A DNA stretch of 59,533 bases from Mammaliicoccus stepanovicii (GCF_002902525.1 NZ_PPQZ01000011.1:1-59533), one strand, 5' to 3'; shown: positions 1 through 9,874, counted from the first letter of the stretch. Numbers and translations are program-made. The notes: a model not told the origin generated them from the letters alone.

Positions 1-19
1 AGATGTGTATAAGAGACAG
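1..19 (+). other. Tn5 mosaic-end sequencing adapter (artefact)
   Basis: The first 19 bases are an exact match, from memory, to the 19-bp Tn5 mosaic end used in Nextera tagmentation libraries. They are not genomic. Reading through them in the +2 frame adds a false Met-Tyr-Lys-Arg-Gln start to the first protein. Genomic sequence begins at about base 20. Confidence 0.95.
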
Positions 20-622
20 AGCATATACGAAGTAAAACCGAAATTCCAACAACTGTTAATGCCATTAGTTGACTGGATGAGAAAAATTGGTATGATGCCA
101 AATCACGTTACAATACTAGCATTACTCTTATCTATCCTGACGGGTGTTATTTTAAGTATATTTCATGATAACAAATGGATATATATTATCATGCCTATTG
201 TGATGTTTGTAAGAATGGCATTAAATGCAATTGATGGTGTAATGGCGAAAAAATATCATATGAAATCTGATTTAGGGTTATTGTTGAATGAATTAGGAGA
301 TGTTATAAGCGATTTATTTTTATTTTTACCATTCGTGTTTATTTCAGAAGATTATGGGATAGGTATTTTGATGTTTATAAGCTTATCCATCATTAGTGAA
401 ATGACTGGTGTAACAGTACAAGTGATAGGTAGCACAAGAAGATATGATGGTCCTATGGGTAAAAGTGACCGTGCATTTATAATTGGTTTCATTAGTTTTT
501 TAATTTTTCTACATTTAAATATGACACCCTATTTACATTTTGTGTTTTACGTTTGTTCAATTCTGATGTTAATCAACATATATAGTCGAATAACAAATGG
601 GTTGAAGGAGGTTAAATCATGA
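20..622 (+). CDS. ynbA: YnbA-like CDP-alcohol phosphatidyltransferase (5' partial)
   Basis: Integral membrane enzyme expected to join an alcohol head group to a CDP-activated lipid. About 200 residues with several hydrophobic spans. The family motif lies near residues 72-100 but is altered as in E. coli YnbA: the first Asp is Asn (NAID), the Arg is Lys (DGVMAKK), the third Asp is Asn (LNE), while DVISD is kept. The segments RMALNAIDG, NELGDVISD and GPMGKSDRA match YnbA as I remember it. The 5' end is cut by the adapter. Comparison with YnbA, which starts near the same Tyr-x-x-Lys-Pro, suggests only the start codon or a few residues are missing. It overlaps ynbB by 4 bases, so the two are translationally coupled. 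The head-group substrate is unknown. Confidence 0.85.
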   Translation, partial: SIYEVKPKFQQLLMPLVDWMRKIGMMPNHVTILALLLSILTGVILSIFHDNKWIYIIMPIVMFVRMALNAIDGVMAKKYHMKSDLGLLLNELGDVISDLFLFLPFVFISEDYGIGILMFISLSIISEMTGVTVQVIGSTRRYDGPMGKSDRAFIIGFISFLIFLHLNMTPYLHFVFYVCSILMLINIYSRITNGLKEVKS

Positions 623-1557
623 ATTTAGGGAAGATTTCTTCAGAAATGCTTATTGTTATGATAGGAGTATTTATCGTATTAGTATTATCAAGTTTAATCA
701 GTATCTATTTAACGAAACGATACCCTGAAAAAGACTTCACTGAAATTAGATTAAGAATTAAATCATGGTGGAGTATGTGTATTATCTTTACAATCGCTTT
801 AGTCATAAACTCTACTGTATCCTTAATATTTCTTGGCTTACTTTGTTTTTTAGCTTTGAAAGAGTATTTTTCACTAATACCTACGAATCGTAGCCATAGA
901 GCTGTATTATTCTGGGCGTACTTATCTATACCTATTCAATTTACATTTATATATTTTGGGTTTTATGGCATGTTTATTATCTTCATACCGGTATATATGT
1001 TCTTATTCATACCGATACAAGCTATTTTGATAGGTGAAACAAAAGGGTTTTTACAATCAATGGGATCTGTGCAATGGGGCTTGATGCTTATGGTTTTTAG
1101 TTTAAGTCACATAGCATATTTAATTGTGTTGCCTGGCGAAAAAAGTACTGTACCTGGTGCGAGTCTTGTTTTATTTTTAGTCATATTGACCCAAGCAAAT
1201 GATGTGTGTCAATTTATGTTTGGTAAAGCATTTGGTAAACATAAAATTGTACCTAAAGTGAGCCCTAATAAGACTTGGGAAGGTTTTGTTGGTGGGATTA
1301 TTTCAACTACAATTCTATCGTTATGTTTAGCGCCATTGCTAACACCATTTACACTTTTAGGTATGATTGTAGCAGGTTTATATATTAGTATTATGGGGTT
1401 TGTTGGTGATGTGAATATTTCAGCTTTAAAAAGAGATTTGAATATTAAAGATACTTCCCAAACAATACCTGGTCATGGTGGTATTTTGGATAGGGTGGAT
1501 TCTTTAACATACACAGCGCCACTGTTCTTCCACTTTGTAAGGTTCTTTTACTTTTAA
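619..1557 (+). CDS. ynbB: YnbB-like phosphatidate cytidylyltransferase (CdsA family)
   Basis: Predicted CDP-diacylglycerol synthase, making the activated lipid that the preceding phosphotransferase would use. 312 residues, about eight membrane spans. The CdsA signature is at the C-terminus: SALKRD, then KD, then PGHGGILDRVDS near residues 275-300. The conserved KVSPNKTWEG lies near 215. The sequence resembles E. coli YnbB more than housekeeping CdsA, from memory. A good ribosome site (aaggaggtt) precedes the ATG. An essential cdsA should exist elsewhere in this genome, so this is probably a second, dedicated copy. Confidence 0.88.
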   Translation: MNLGKISSEMLIVMIGVFIVLVLSSLISIYLTKRYPEKDFTEIRLRIKSWWSMCIIFTIALVINSTVSLIFLGLLCFLALKEYFSLIPTNRSHRAVLFWAYLSIPIQFTFIYFGFYGMFIIFIPVYMFLFIPIQAILIGETKGFLQSMGSVQWGLMLMVFSLSHIAYLIVLPGEKSTVPGASLVLFLVILTQANDVCQFMFGKAFGKHKIVPKVSPNKTWEGFVGGIISTTILSLCLAPLLTPFTLLGMIVAGLYISIMGFVGDVNISALKRDLNIKDTSQTIPGHGGILDRVDSLTYTAPLFFHFVRFFYF

Positions 1558-1570
1558 GGAGTGAGCCGAT

Positions 1571-2200
1571 ATGTTAAGACACATCATTTTTACATTTATC
1601 ATTAGACCAATTATTTTAATTGTTTTAGGATTAAATATACGTAGGCGAGAATGGTTACCTAAAAAAGGTCCTATTGTGATTATTGCCAATCATAATTCAC
1701 ATTTAGATACGTTAGTATTACTTTCATTATTTCAAGGAAAAGGATTTAAAAAAGCACGACCTGTAGCTGCAGGAGATTATTTTCTGAAAAATAAACTTTT
1801 AAAATGGTTTTCCGTAAATATTATGAGAATCATACCTATTGAAAGAAGAATGACACGTGATATAAAAGGTTTATTTGAACCAATTGTTGAGGCTTTAGAT
1901 GAAGGTAGTATTATCATCTTGTATCCAGAAGGAAGTAGAGGAGAACCTGAAAAGTTATCAAAATATAAATCAGGAATTTATTATTTAATGAGAGAACGAC
2001 CTAATATACCGATACAACCATTGTTTCTACATGGTTTAGGCAAATCATTACCGAAAGGATCTAAATTATTTGTACCATTCTTTGTTGATATTTTTGTAGG
2101 ACGACCATTTTTATTTAATGAGAATAGAAAAGCATTTATGGATGAACTGAATGAACGAATGGATGCACTCAGAAATGAAGGTGATTTCAAAGAATGGTAA
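1571..2200 (+). CDS. PlsC-type 1-acyl-glycerol-3-phosphate acyltransferase
   Basis: Membrane-associated acyltransferase of the PlsC/LPLAT family, expected to acylate lysophosphatidate or a related lysolipid. 209 residues. The catalytic HX4D is NHNSHLD near residues 37-43, and the glycerol-phosphate motif is PEGSRGE near 118-124. An N-terminal hydrophobic segment probably anchors it. The ribosome site aaggagtgag lies 13 bases after ynbB, so the genes form one operon. With ynbA and ynbB it gives an acyltransferase, cytidylyltransferase and phosphotransferase in order. It is not the housekeeping plsC locus. Confidence 0.85.
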   Translation: MLRHIIFTFIIRPIILIVLGLNIRRREWLPKKGPIVIIANHNSHLDTLVLLSLFQGKGFKKARPVAAGDYFLKNKLLKWFSVNIMRIIPIERRMTRDIKGLFEPIVEALDEGSIIILYPEGSRGEPEKLSKYKSGIYYLMRERPNIPIQPLFLHGLGKSLPKGSKLFVPFFVDIFVGRPFLFNENRKAFMDELNERMDALRNEGDFKEW

Positions 2201-2730
2201 TTATATTTATATGGGCTTTTCTTGAAGCAATCGTATTTTTTATCATTCCTGATGTTGCTTTAACTTATTATGCAATCATACAAAAAAGTAAATTTAAATT
2301 ATTATGTGCGAATCTTATAGCAATTATAGGTGCAGTTCTAGGCGGTATAATTGTATACATTGTTTCAATACAAAATTTAAACTTTGTTGAAATGATTATG
2401 CTCAAGATTCCTGGTATTCATCCATATATGATAGAACATGTTATACATTCATTAGAAGATAAAAGCGTACTAGGATTAATAGAAGCACCATTGTTTGGTG
2501 TTCCATATAAACTTTATGCGATGATGAGCTATCACGAAGGTATATCATTTATCGTATTTATATTCGTAAGTTTTATTGCACGACTCTTAAGATTTATATT
2601 AACAAGTTATTTGTCATACGTATTAAGTCATATCGTGTTTAAAAACACTAATCGATATATCAAATTATCGCTTTGGTTGATAGTGTGGATAAGCGTCTAT
2701 TGGATATATTTTTCGATACATCCGTTTTAA
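2194..2730 (+). CDS. Multi-span membrane protein of the lipid cluster (possibly VTT/DedA-like)
   Basis: 178 residues with four to five hydrophobic segments, overlapping the acyltransferase gene by 7 bases. I do not recognise it firmly. The pattern of FFIIPD near the N-terminus, GAVLGGIIVY near 50, GVPYKLYA near 105 and a basic RLLRF near 130 is reminiscent of VTT/DedA membrane proteins, some of which move lipid carriers across the membrane. That assignment is inference from pattern only. Translation probably depends on coupling, because no strong ribosome site is visible. It ends the operon, 35 bases before a terminator palindrome. Confidence 0.6.
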   Translation: MVIIFIWAFLEAIVFFIIPDVALTYYAIIQKSKFKLLCANLIAIIGAVLGGIIVYIVSIQNLNFVEMIMLKIPGIHPYMIEHVIHSLEDKSVLGLIEAPLFGVPYKLYAMMSYHEGISFIVFIFVSFIARLLRFILTSYLSYVLSHIVFKNTNRYIKLSLWLIVWISVYWIYFSIHPF

Positions 2731-2765
2731 TTTATGAAAGAAGCAGGGACATAAATATCATTTTC

Positions 2766-2809
2766 AAATAAATCAAAACCACCCTTTAAAGGGTGGTTTT
2801 GATTTATTT
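2766..2809. terminator. Bidirectional terminator, 44-bp perfect palindrome
   Basis: Two 22-base arms, AAATAAATCAAAACCACCCTTT and its exact complement, abut with no spacer. The A-rich and T-rich ends serve both the lipid operon and the convergent BCCT gene, whose stop codon lies inside the right arm. Confidence 0.85.
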
Positions 2810-4402
2810 ATCTTCTTCTTCACGTTCTTCTAATGATTTGGAAAAGTCAGTATCATCATCAATGTACGTCATTTTAAAGTGTTCTGCAGGTTCTCTTCGT
2901 AATGCTTTCATTATTGAGAACATCATTAAGAAGAGAATGACGGCAAATGGAAGGCCAGCTACAATTGAAGCAGTTTGTAAGCTTTTAAGTCCACCGGCTA
3001 AAGTCATGGATACAGAAATTGATCCTATTAAAATACCCCATACGAGTTTGTATTTTAATGGCGGTGTAATAGAACCTCTGTCAGACATACTAGAAAGTAT
3101 GAATGTAGTAGAGTCGGCACTAGTTACTAAGAATAAGAAAATTAGTATAATTGCGAATATACTAGTCACTTCGTACAGTGGAAAATGCGAGAGTAATGAG
3201 AATAGTGCAATCGTATAATCTCCTTTAACATCTTCAGCAATACCAGCACCTTTGTTAATAACAAGGTAAATAGCTGTACCACCAAATGTAGCAATCCAGC
3301 TAAATGAAATCAATGGTGGAATAATAAGTACACCAATAACAAATTCACGAATTGTTCTACCTCTAGATACACGTGCTACAAATCCACCTATAAATGGTGA
3401 CCAAGCAATAACCCAAGCCCAATAGAATATTGTCCATTGTTGCATCCAAGAATTATCACCTTCATATGGATTTAATCTTAAGCTGTATTGGACGAAATTC
3501 GTTATATAATCACCAATTGCTACAGTAAATGTCTCGAAAATAAACATTGTCGGACCAAAAATTAAAATGTATATCAGTAAAGCAAAACAGATAAATATAT
3601 TTAAATTACTTAAAATTTTAACACCTTTGTTCAAACCTGATGCTGCTGATCCTAAAAATATAACAGTCATAATGACAGTTATAATAATTTTAGTCCAATT
3701 ATTATTTGGAATATCAAAAACATGATTAAGGCCGCCACCAATTTGAAGTATACCTAAACCGATAGATGTGGCAATCCCCATAACTGTTGCGACGATTGCT
3801 AATACATCAATAACATTTCTGTAAGGTTTTTTATATGCTTCACCAAATACCGGTTCCATTGCTGTAGAGATGAGACCATCTCTTTGTTTTCTAAACTGGA
3901 AATATGCAACGATTAAGCCTGCCATAGCAAAGATTGACCATTGAGAAATACCCCAGTGGAAAAATGTATAGCCCATGGCTAATCTAGCGGATTCTAGTGT
4001 ACTTCCTTTAACTTCATTAGGCATAGGTGATTTTAAGTAATGAGTCATTGGCTCTGCTACACCCCAAAAGACTATACCAACACCTAATCCTGCTGAGAAA
4101 AGCATGCAAATCCAGGAAATAAAAGAGAATTCTGGTTTTTCATTATCTCCACCAAGTTTAAACCGACCAAATCTTGTAATAGCTAATCCAATTAAGAATA
4201 TATCTAATACAAATACGATGATAAGAAATAGCCAACCTGAACTACTAGATATAAATGTATATAATATATCTGCATTTTTACCAAAAGCACTAGGGAATAT
4301 CCCTGCTACAATGGTAATTAATAATATAATAGACATTGATACCCAAAAAACTAAGGTCATTTTATTATTATGATTATCTGAAGGCTGTTTTGACTGTCCC
4401 AT
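2804..4402 (-). CDS. BCCT family betaine/choline/carnitine transporter
   Basis: Sodium- or proton-coupled importer of quaternary ammonium osmolytes. 532 residues with about 12 membrane spans. Family marks are the glycine-rich GIATSIGLGILQIGGG near 210-225 in the fifth span and the tryptophan-rich WAWVIAWSPFIGGFVARVSRGRT near 325-350. The C-terminal tail is highly charged (EREEEDK), as in osmosensing BCCT proteins. The start follows a ribosome site (aaagggggat). It is monocistronic and convergent with the lipid operon. Substrate (glycine betaine, choline or carnitine) cannot be told from sequence alone; betaine is the most usual in staphylococci. Confidence 0.9.
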   Translation of the reverse strand: MGQSKQPSDNHNNKMTLVFWVSMSIILLITIVAGIFPSAFGKNADILYTFISSSSGWLFLIIVFVLDIFLIGLAITRFGRFKLGGDNEKPEFSFISWICMLFSAGLGVGIVFWGVAEPMTHYLKSPMPNEVKGSTLESARLAMGYTFFHWGISQWSIFAMAGLIVAYFQFRKQRDGLISTAMEPVFGEAYKKPYRNVIDVLAIVATVMGIATSIGLGILQIGGGLNHVFDIPNNNWTKIIITVIMTVIFLGSAASGLNKGVKILSNLNIFICFALLIYILIFGPTMFIFETFTVAIGDYITNFVQYSLRLNPYEGDNSWMQQWTIFYWAWVIAWSPFIGGFVARVSRGRTIREFVIGVLIIPPLISFSWIATFGGTAIYLVINKGAGIAEDVKGDYTIALFSLLSHFPLYEVTSIFAIILIFLFLVTSADSTTFILSSMSDRGSITPPLKYKLVWGILIGSISVSMTLAGGLKSLQTASIVAGLPFAVILFLMMFSIMKALRREPAEHFKMTYIDDDTDFSKSLEEREEEDK

Positions 4403-4550
4403 AGTTATCCCCCTTTAATAAATGCAGTCGCAATTTCAATTACCCTAATATATATGAGATTAACATGTTATTTTTTGGATAAAACCTTCTCTGTTGTGCA
4501 TATCATGTAAAATTAGTTATGATATATTTAAATAGGTGGGGGGATTGGAA

Positions 4551-5411
4551 ATGATACAAGAAAAACAATACGGTGATATTTATATTAAACCATTTGAAGA
4601 AAATATGAGATCCGCATTAAACGCTTTTCAATTGAACGAGCGCCAACAAGTATATTCATCATTACCTAAAGAAGTATTAGATGAAGCAATTGAAGATGTA
4701 GATAGAAGGCCAAACGTAGTTGTAAATATAAATAACGAAATTGTAGGTTTTTTTGTATTACATAAATATTATCAACATGAAGGATACGACACTCCAGAAA
4801 ATGTCGTATACATTCGTTCATTATCTATAAATGAAAAATATCAAGGTAATGGATATGGGACAACAATCATGATGAATTTACCAGAATATGTTCAATTTGT
4901 GTTTCCTGATTTTGATCATTTATTTTTAGTTGTAGATGCTGAAAATGAGGCAGCATGGAATTTATATGAAAGAGCAGGTTTTATGCATACCGCGACAAAA
5001 GAAGAAGGACCTTTGGGTAAAGAAAGATTGTATTATTTAGATTTAGATTCAAAATATGTTTCATCTTTGAGATTAGAATTACAAGAAAATGATTTAGATG
5101 ATGAATATGAAAATATACATTTAATGAAAGATAATAAAAAAATTGGTATTATCGTATTAGAACATAAAGATGATAACTTTGATGTAAGAAGTATTGAAGT
5201 GGAAGAAAGCGAAAGAAAAGAAGGCATAGCTGAAAGTGCATTAAGACAGCTTAGCACGTTTATAAGAAGAAACTTTAAAAACAAAAAAGAATTACATATA
5301 ACGCTGTTCGGTTCACATAACAAACTTAAGCCATTATGTGATAAGGCGAATTTTGTTGAAATACAAAAAACTGAAGATTATATGACGTTAATGAAATATA
5401 TTAACTATTAA
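4551..5411 (+). CDS. Double-GNAT acetyltransferase
   Basis: 286 residues with two GNAT-like halves. The first half has the acetyl-CoA loop YQGNGYGT near 102-109 and ends with NLYERAGF. The second half, residues 165-286, keeps a weaker copy (ESERKEGIAESAL) and a degenerate terminal strand, so it may be structural. The ATG at 4551 is preferred because aggtgggggg lies seven bases upstream; a longer in-frame start at 4536 would sit inside that site. It lies just upstream of rpoE. The acceptor substrate is unknown. Confidence 0.8.
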   Translation: MIQEKQYGDIYIKPFEENMRSALNAFQLNERQQVYSSLPKEVLDEAIEDVDRRPNVVVNINNEIVGFFVLHKYYQHEGYDTPENVVYIRSLSINEKYQGNGYGTTIMMNLPEYVQFVFPDFDHLFLVVDAENEAAWNLYERAGFMHTATKEEGPLGKERLYYLDLDSKYVSSLRLELQENDLDDEYENIHLMKDNKKIGIIVLEHKDDNFDVRSIEVEESERKEGIAESALRQLSTFIRRNFKNKKELHITLFGSHNKLKPLCDKANFVEIQKTEDYMTLMKYINY

Positions 5412-5434
5412 ACTAACATTTGCTAAAAATCAGC

Positions 5435-5464
5435 TTGTCAATTATAATCTTTAACTGTTATGAT
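5435..5464 (+). promoter_or_regulatory. Probable sigma-A promoter for rpoE
   Basis: TTGTCA and TATGAT separated by 18 bases, about 50 bases upstream of the rpoE start. Confidence 0.55.
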
Positions 5465-5516
5465 TATATATACGAATGCGCGACAATAGTATAGTTGTTG
5501 AAAGGAAGAGTAAAGC

Positions 5517-6032
5517 ATGAAATTAAAAGATTTTTCTAAAGAGATGGTAGACGAACATTCATTTATTGAAATGGCTTTTATCTTATTAAATGAAAACGGT
5601 AAAGACACGAATTTATATGATATGATAGACGAATTTAAGAGAATAGGTAATTATAAGGATTCAGAAATTGAAAATCGTATTTTACAATTTTATACTGATT
5701 TAAATACTGATGGTCGTTTCTTAAGTGTAGGTGAAAATATTTGGGGTCTTAGAGACTGGTATTCAGTTGATGATATTGAAGAAAAAATAGCGCCAACTAT
5801 TCAAAAATTCACTGTACTTGATGAAGATGAGGATTTAGATATCACATTATTAGGTGAAGAAGATAAAACTAAAGATGTTGATATTACAATTGCTCAAGAC
5901 GATCAAGAAGGACTGAATGATCCTGAAGATCCTGAAGACGAAGAAGTTGAAGATGAACTTGATGAAGCTGGTTTAGTTGTCGAAGTCGATGAAGAAGATG
6001 AAGACGAAGAAGAGGAAGAAGAAGAATTATAA
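5517..6032 (+). CDS. rpoE: RNA polymerase delta subunit
   Basis: Accessory subunit of Gram-positive RNA polymerase that displaces nucleic acid and speeds enzyme recycling. 171 residues: an N-terminal HARE-HTH domain (about 1-90, with the MALILL-like stretch and [10 protein letters not shown]) followed by an unstructured, extremely acidic tail of Asp and Glu from about 115 to the end. This is the usual layout. It lies directly before pyrG, as in Bacillus and Staphylococcus, but pyrG has its own promoter. The ribosome site aaaggaag precedes the ATG. Confidence 0.95.
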   Translation: MKLKDFSKEMVDEHSFIEMAFILLNENGKDTNLYDMIDEFKRIGNYKDSEIENRILQFYTDLNTDGRFLSVGENIWGLRDWYSVDDIEEKIAPTIQKFTVLDEDEDLDITLLGEEDKTKDVDITIAQDDQEGLNDPEDPEDEEVEDELDEAGLVVEVDEEDEDEEEEEEEL

Positions 6033-6068
6033 TTGACTTTTCTTTAAAAGATGGTAATATTTTATTTG
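6033..6068 (+). promoter_or_regulatory. pyrG promoter with GGGCTC start
   Basis: TTGACT, 16 bases, TAATAT, then seven bases to GGGCTC. Transcription is expected to begin at the first G (6068). The -35 begins right after the rpoE stop codon. Confidence 0.75.
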
Positions 6069-6148
6069 GGCTCCTTTAAATAGGACAACGTATAAAATAT
6101 AGCGCTCCCTCCTTACATTATGAATTAATGTAAGTGGGAGCGTTTTTT
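6068..6148 (+). promoter_or_regulatory. pyrG leader attenuator (reiterative transcription)
   Basis: The leader starts GGGCTC and contains a terminator: CGCTCCC (6103-6109) pairs with GGGAGCG (6136-6142), continued by CTTACATTA with TAATGTAAG, and followed by TTTTTT. In B. subtilis pyrG, low CTP stalls polymerase before the first C, extra Gs are added, and the poly-G end pairs with the C-rich left arm to stop terminator formation. All the elements are here: the GGGCTC start and a left arm CTCCCTCC. Confidence 0.82.
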
Positions 6149-6157
6149 ATTTTTTAA

Positions 6158-7783
<1,626 letters not shown>

Positions 7784-7796
7784 ATCATTAGAACAT

Positions 7797-7848
7797 AAAG
7801 ATCGTAACTTTTCTTTAATTTGCTAAGAAAAGTTACGATCTTTGTCTT
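7797..7848. terminator. Bidirectional terminator between pyrG and ywjG
   Basis: A 19-bp perfect stem (AAAGATCGTAACTTTTCTT, 9-base loop, exact complement), A-rich before and T-rich after. It serves both convergent genes. Confidence 0.85.
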
Positions 7849-7888
7849 TCTGTTGGGTTAAATACGTTATAAGCGTTTATTTCACAAT

Positions 7889-8413
7889 TTATAGTTCTTC
7901 TAAGTCTTGCGTAATCTCATACATTTCTGCATACATGATATAATAAATATAATTAAGCGCCATAATATGAGGCGTTATGATTTTGCTGAAATCCGCAGTA
8001 GGTACAATTGACCTAGGCGTTGATAAATCTATGAAATGCATTAATGATTCATGTGTTTTATGTTCTTTATCTTTATTTGAAATCACAACAAAATCTATGT
8101 CGTGTTCGTTTAATTTTTCAATCCAAGATAGCAGTTCATCGGTAAAAAATGGTGAAATTAATAACACACGATCGGTTGTATCGATTTTACTGATTTCATC
8201 GATAGATTCAATTAATTTAGCGTTTGGTAGTTTTTCTTCACTATCTGTCATGTAAGTTGAAAAATATTTAGTTTCACCACATACATGAATTAAAATGTTC
8301 CCTTGACCACCTGCAGCTTGCATAAGTAATTGGGACGCAATTTCGATTTCTTCTTCTTGTGCATCTATTTTACTGAATATACCATTCAGTTGAGTATTGA
8401 AAATTTTAAGCAA
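7889..8413 (-). CDS. ywjG: DUF2529 family protein (YwjG)
   Basis: 174-residue soluble protein of unknown function, equivalent by position to B. subtilis ywjG, which lies between pyrG and spo0F there too. A glycine-rich turn (AAGGQGNILIHVCGE) near 33-47 and an LLISPFF strand near 105 suggest an alpha/beta sugar-isomerase-like fold, but no catalytic motif is evident. The start is TTG: aaggag lies eight bases upstream, and the nearby ATG is out of frame and stops at once. Transcribed opposite to its neighbours. Confidence 0.8.
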   Translation of the reverse strand: MLKIFNTQLNGIFSKIDAQEEEIEIASQLLMQAAGGQGNILIHVCGETKYFSTYMTDSEEKLPNAKLIESIDEISKIDTTDRVLLISPFFTDELLSWIEKLNEHDIDFVVISNKDKEHKTHESLMHFIDLSTPRSIVPTADFSKIITPHIMALNYIYYIMYAEMYEITQDLEEL

Positions 8414-8473
8414 TTTGCATTCTCCTTAAATATGTAATTAAATTTATTTTATAGAAAAAGTGGGGTATCTTCA

Positions 8474-8826
8474 ATGGATGTACTTATTATAGACGATGAA
8501 AAAATATTAGAAAACTTTTAAAAGAAATTTTTGAATTAAATGAGTTTAGTGTAGATACTGCCAAAAATGGTAAAGAAGGTCTTGAATTGTTTGAAAAACA
8601 TCAATATGACCTCGTATTTATTGATAAGAGAATGCCAGGTTTGACGGGAGAAGAAGTCATCATAAAAGTAAGAGAATTAGATAAAGAAGTGCCAATATAT
8701 ATGATTTCCGCATTTCAAACATCAATAGATTTAGAAACGATAACAAATGAAAATATTACAGGTATGCTTATGAAGCCGTTTTCAATTGACGAAGTTATGA
8801 AAATTGCAAGAAAACATTTAGGATAG
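8474..8826 (+). pseudogene. spo0F: Spo0F-like response regulator, frameshifted
   Basis: A single-domain CheY-like receiver. The ATG at 8474 reads MDVLIIDDEK and then meets a stop after 15 codons. The rest, from KNIRKLLKEIF on, is intact in the -1 frame to the stop at 8824-8826. Adding one A to the six-A run at 8499-8504 restores a 117-residue receiver with the acidic pair Asp7/Asp8, phospho-acceptor Asp51 (FIDKRMPG) and Lys101 (MKPF). Position next to ywjG and fbaA identifies it as the spo0F orthologue. The rest of the frame shows no other damage, so the lesion is recent, a base-call error, or a site of slippage. fbaA keeps its own promoter. Confidence 0.85.
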
Positions 8827-8858
8827 GGCTTTCAAAAGATGCATAAAGCATTAAAATT

Positions 8859-8867
8859 TGATATAAT
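8859..8867 (+). promoter_or_regulatory. Extended -10 promoter for fbaA
   Basis: TGATATAAT (TGN plus perfect TATAAT) lies 45 bases before the fbaA start. No good -35 is visible, as is usual for extended -10 promoters. Confidence 0.55.
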
Positions 8868-8911
8868 TAACGTATAAATATATGTGCAAAGCACAAATAG
8901 GAGGAAACTCA

Positions 8912-9769
8912 ATGCCTTTAGTTTCAATGAAAGAAATGTTAATTAAAGCGAAAGAAAATGGTTATGCAGTTGGTCAATACAACTTAAATAACTTAGAATT
9001 CACACAAGCTATTCTTCAAGCATCTCAAGAAGAAAATGCACCAGTTATTCTTGGTGTTTCAGAAGGAGCAGCTCGTTACATGGGTGGATTCAAAACTGTA
9101 GTCAAGATGGTAGAAGGATTACTTGAAGATTACAAAATTACAGTACCAGTAGCAATACATTTAGATCACGGTTCAAGTTTTGATAAATGTAAAGAAGCTA
9201 TTGATGCTGGATTTACTTCAGTTATGATTGATGCTTCTCATCATTCATTCGAAGAAAACATCGAAATTACTTCTAAAGTAGTTGAATATGCGCATGCTAA
9301 CGGTGTTTCTGTAGAAGCTGAATTGGGTACTGTTGGTGGACAAGAAGATGATGTTGTTGCTGATGGCGTTATCTATGCTGATCCTAAAGAATGTCAAGAA
9401 CTAGTTGAAAGAACTGGAATTGATACATTAGCGCCTGCATTAGGTTCTGTACATGGACCTTACAAAGGTGAACCAAACTTAGGATTTAAAGAAATGGAAG
9501 AAATCGGTGCTTCAACTGGTTTACCATTAGTATTACATGGTGGTACAGGTATCCCAACTCAAGACATCAAAAAAGCTATCACTTATGGTACTGCTAAGAT
9601 TAACGTTAACACTGAAAATCAAATCACTTCTGCTAAAGCAGTTCGTGAAGTGTTAAATAATGACAGTGAAGTTTACGATCCACGTAAATATTTAGGACCT
9701 GCTCGTGAAGCAATTAAAGCAACTGTTAAAGGAAAAATTAAAGAATTTGGTACTTCAAACCAAGCTTAA
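8912..9769 (+). CDS. fbaA: Class II fructose-1,6-bisphosphate aldolase
   Basis: Zinc-dependent aldolase of glycolysis and gluconeogenesis, cleaving fructose-1,6-bisphosphate to the two triose phosphates. 285 residues. Zinc and substrate motifs: LDHGSS near 83-88, [13 protein letters not shown] near 138-150, the histidine in [12 protein letters not shown] near 178-189, and VLHGGTGIP near 208-216. The ATG at 8912 follows aggaggaaactca; an in-frame ATG 30 bases earlier has no ribosome site. Followed by a terminator. Confidence 0.96.
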   Translation: MPLVSMKEMLIKAKENGYAVGQYNLNNLEFTQAILQASQEENAPVILGVSEGAARYMGGFKTVVKMVEGLLEDYKITVPVAIHLDHGSSFDKCKEAIDAGFTSVMIDASHHSFEENIEITSKVVEYAHANGVSVEAELGTVGGQEDDVVADGVIYADPKECQELVERTGIDTLAPALGSVHGPYKGEPNLGFKEMEEIGASTGLPLVLHGGTGIPTQDIKKAITYGTAKINVNTENQITSAKAVREVLNNDSEVYDPRKYLGPAREAIKATVKGKIKEFGTSNQA

Positions 9770-9796
9770 TTTTTAATTAATTTAATAAATTGTTAT

Positions 9797-9841
9797 AAAA
9801 AGGCCGCTAATAAGTCACCTGACTTATTAGCGATCTTTTTT
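9797..9841 (+). terminator. fbaA terminator
   Basis: Stem CGCTAATAAGTC / GACTTATTAGCG, extended by the A-rich and T-rich flanks, followed by TTTTTTT. Confidence 0.9.
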
Positions 9842-9874
9842 TATATAATATTTAGATATTTACATTTTGCGTTT

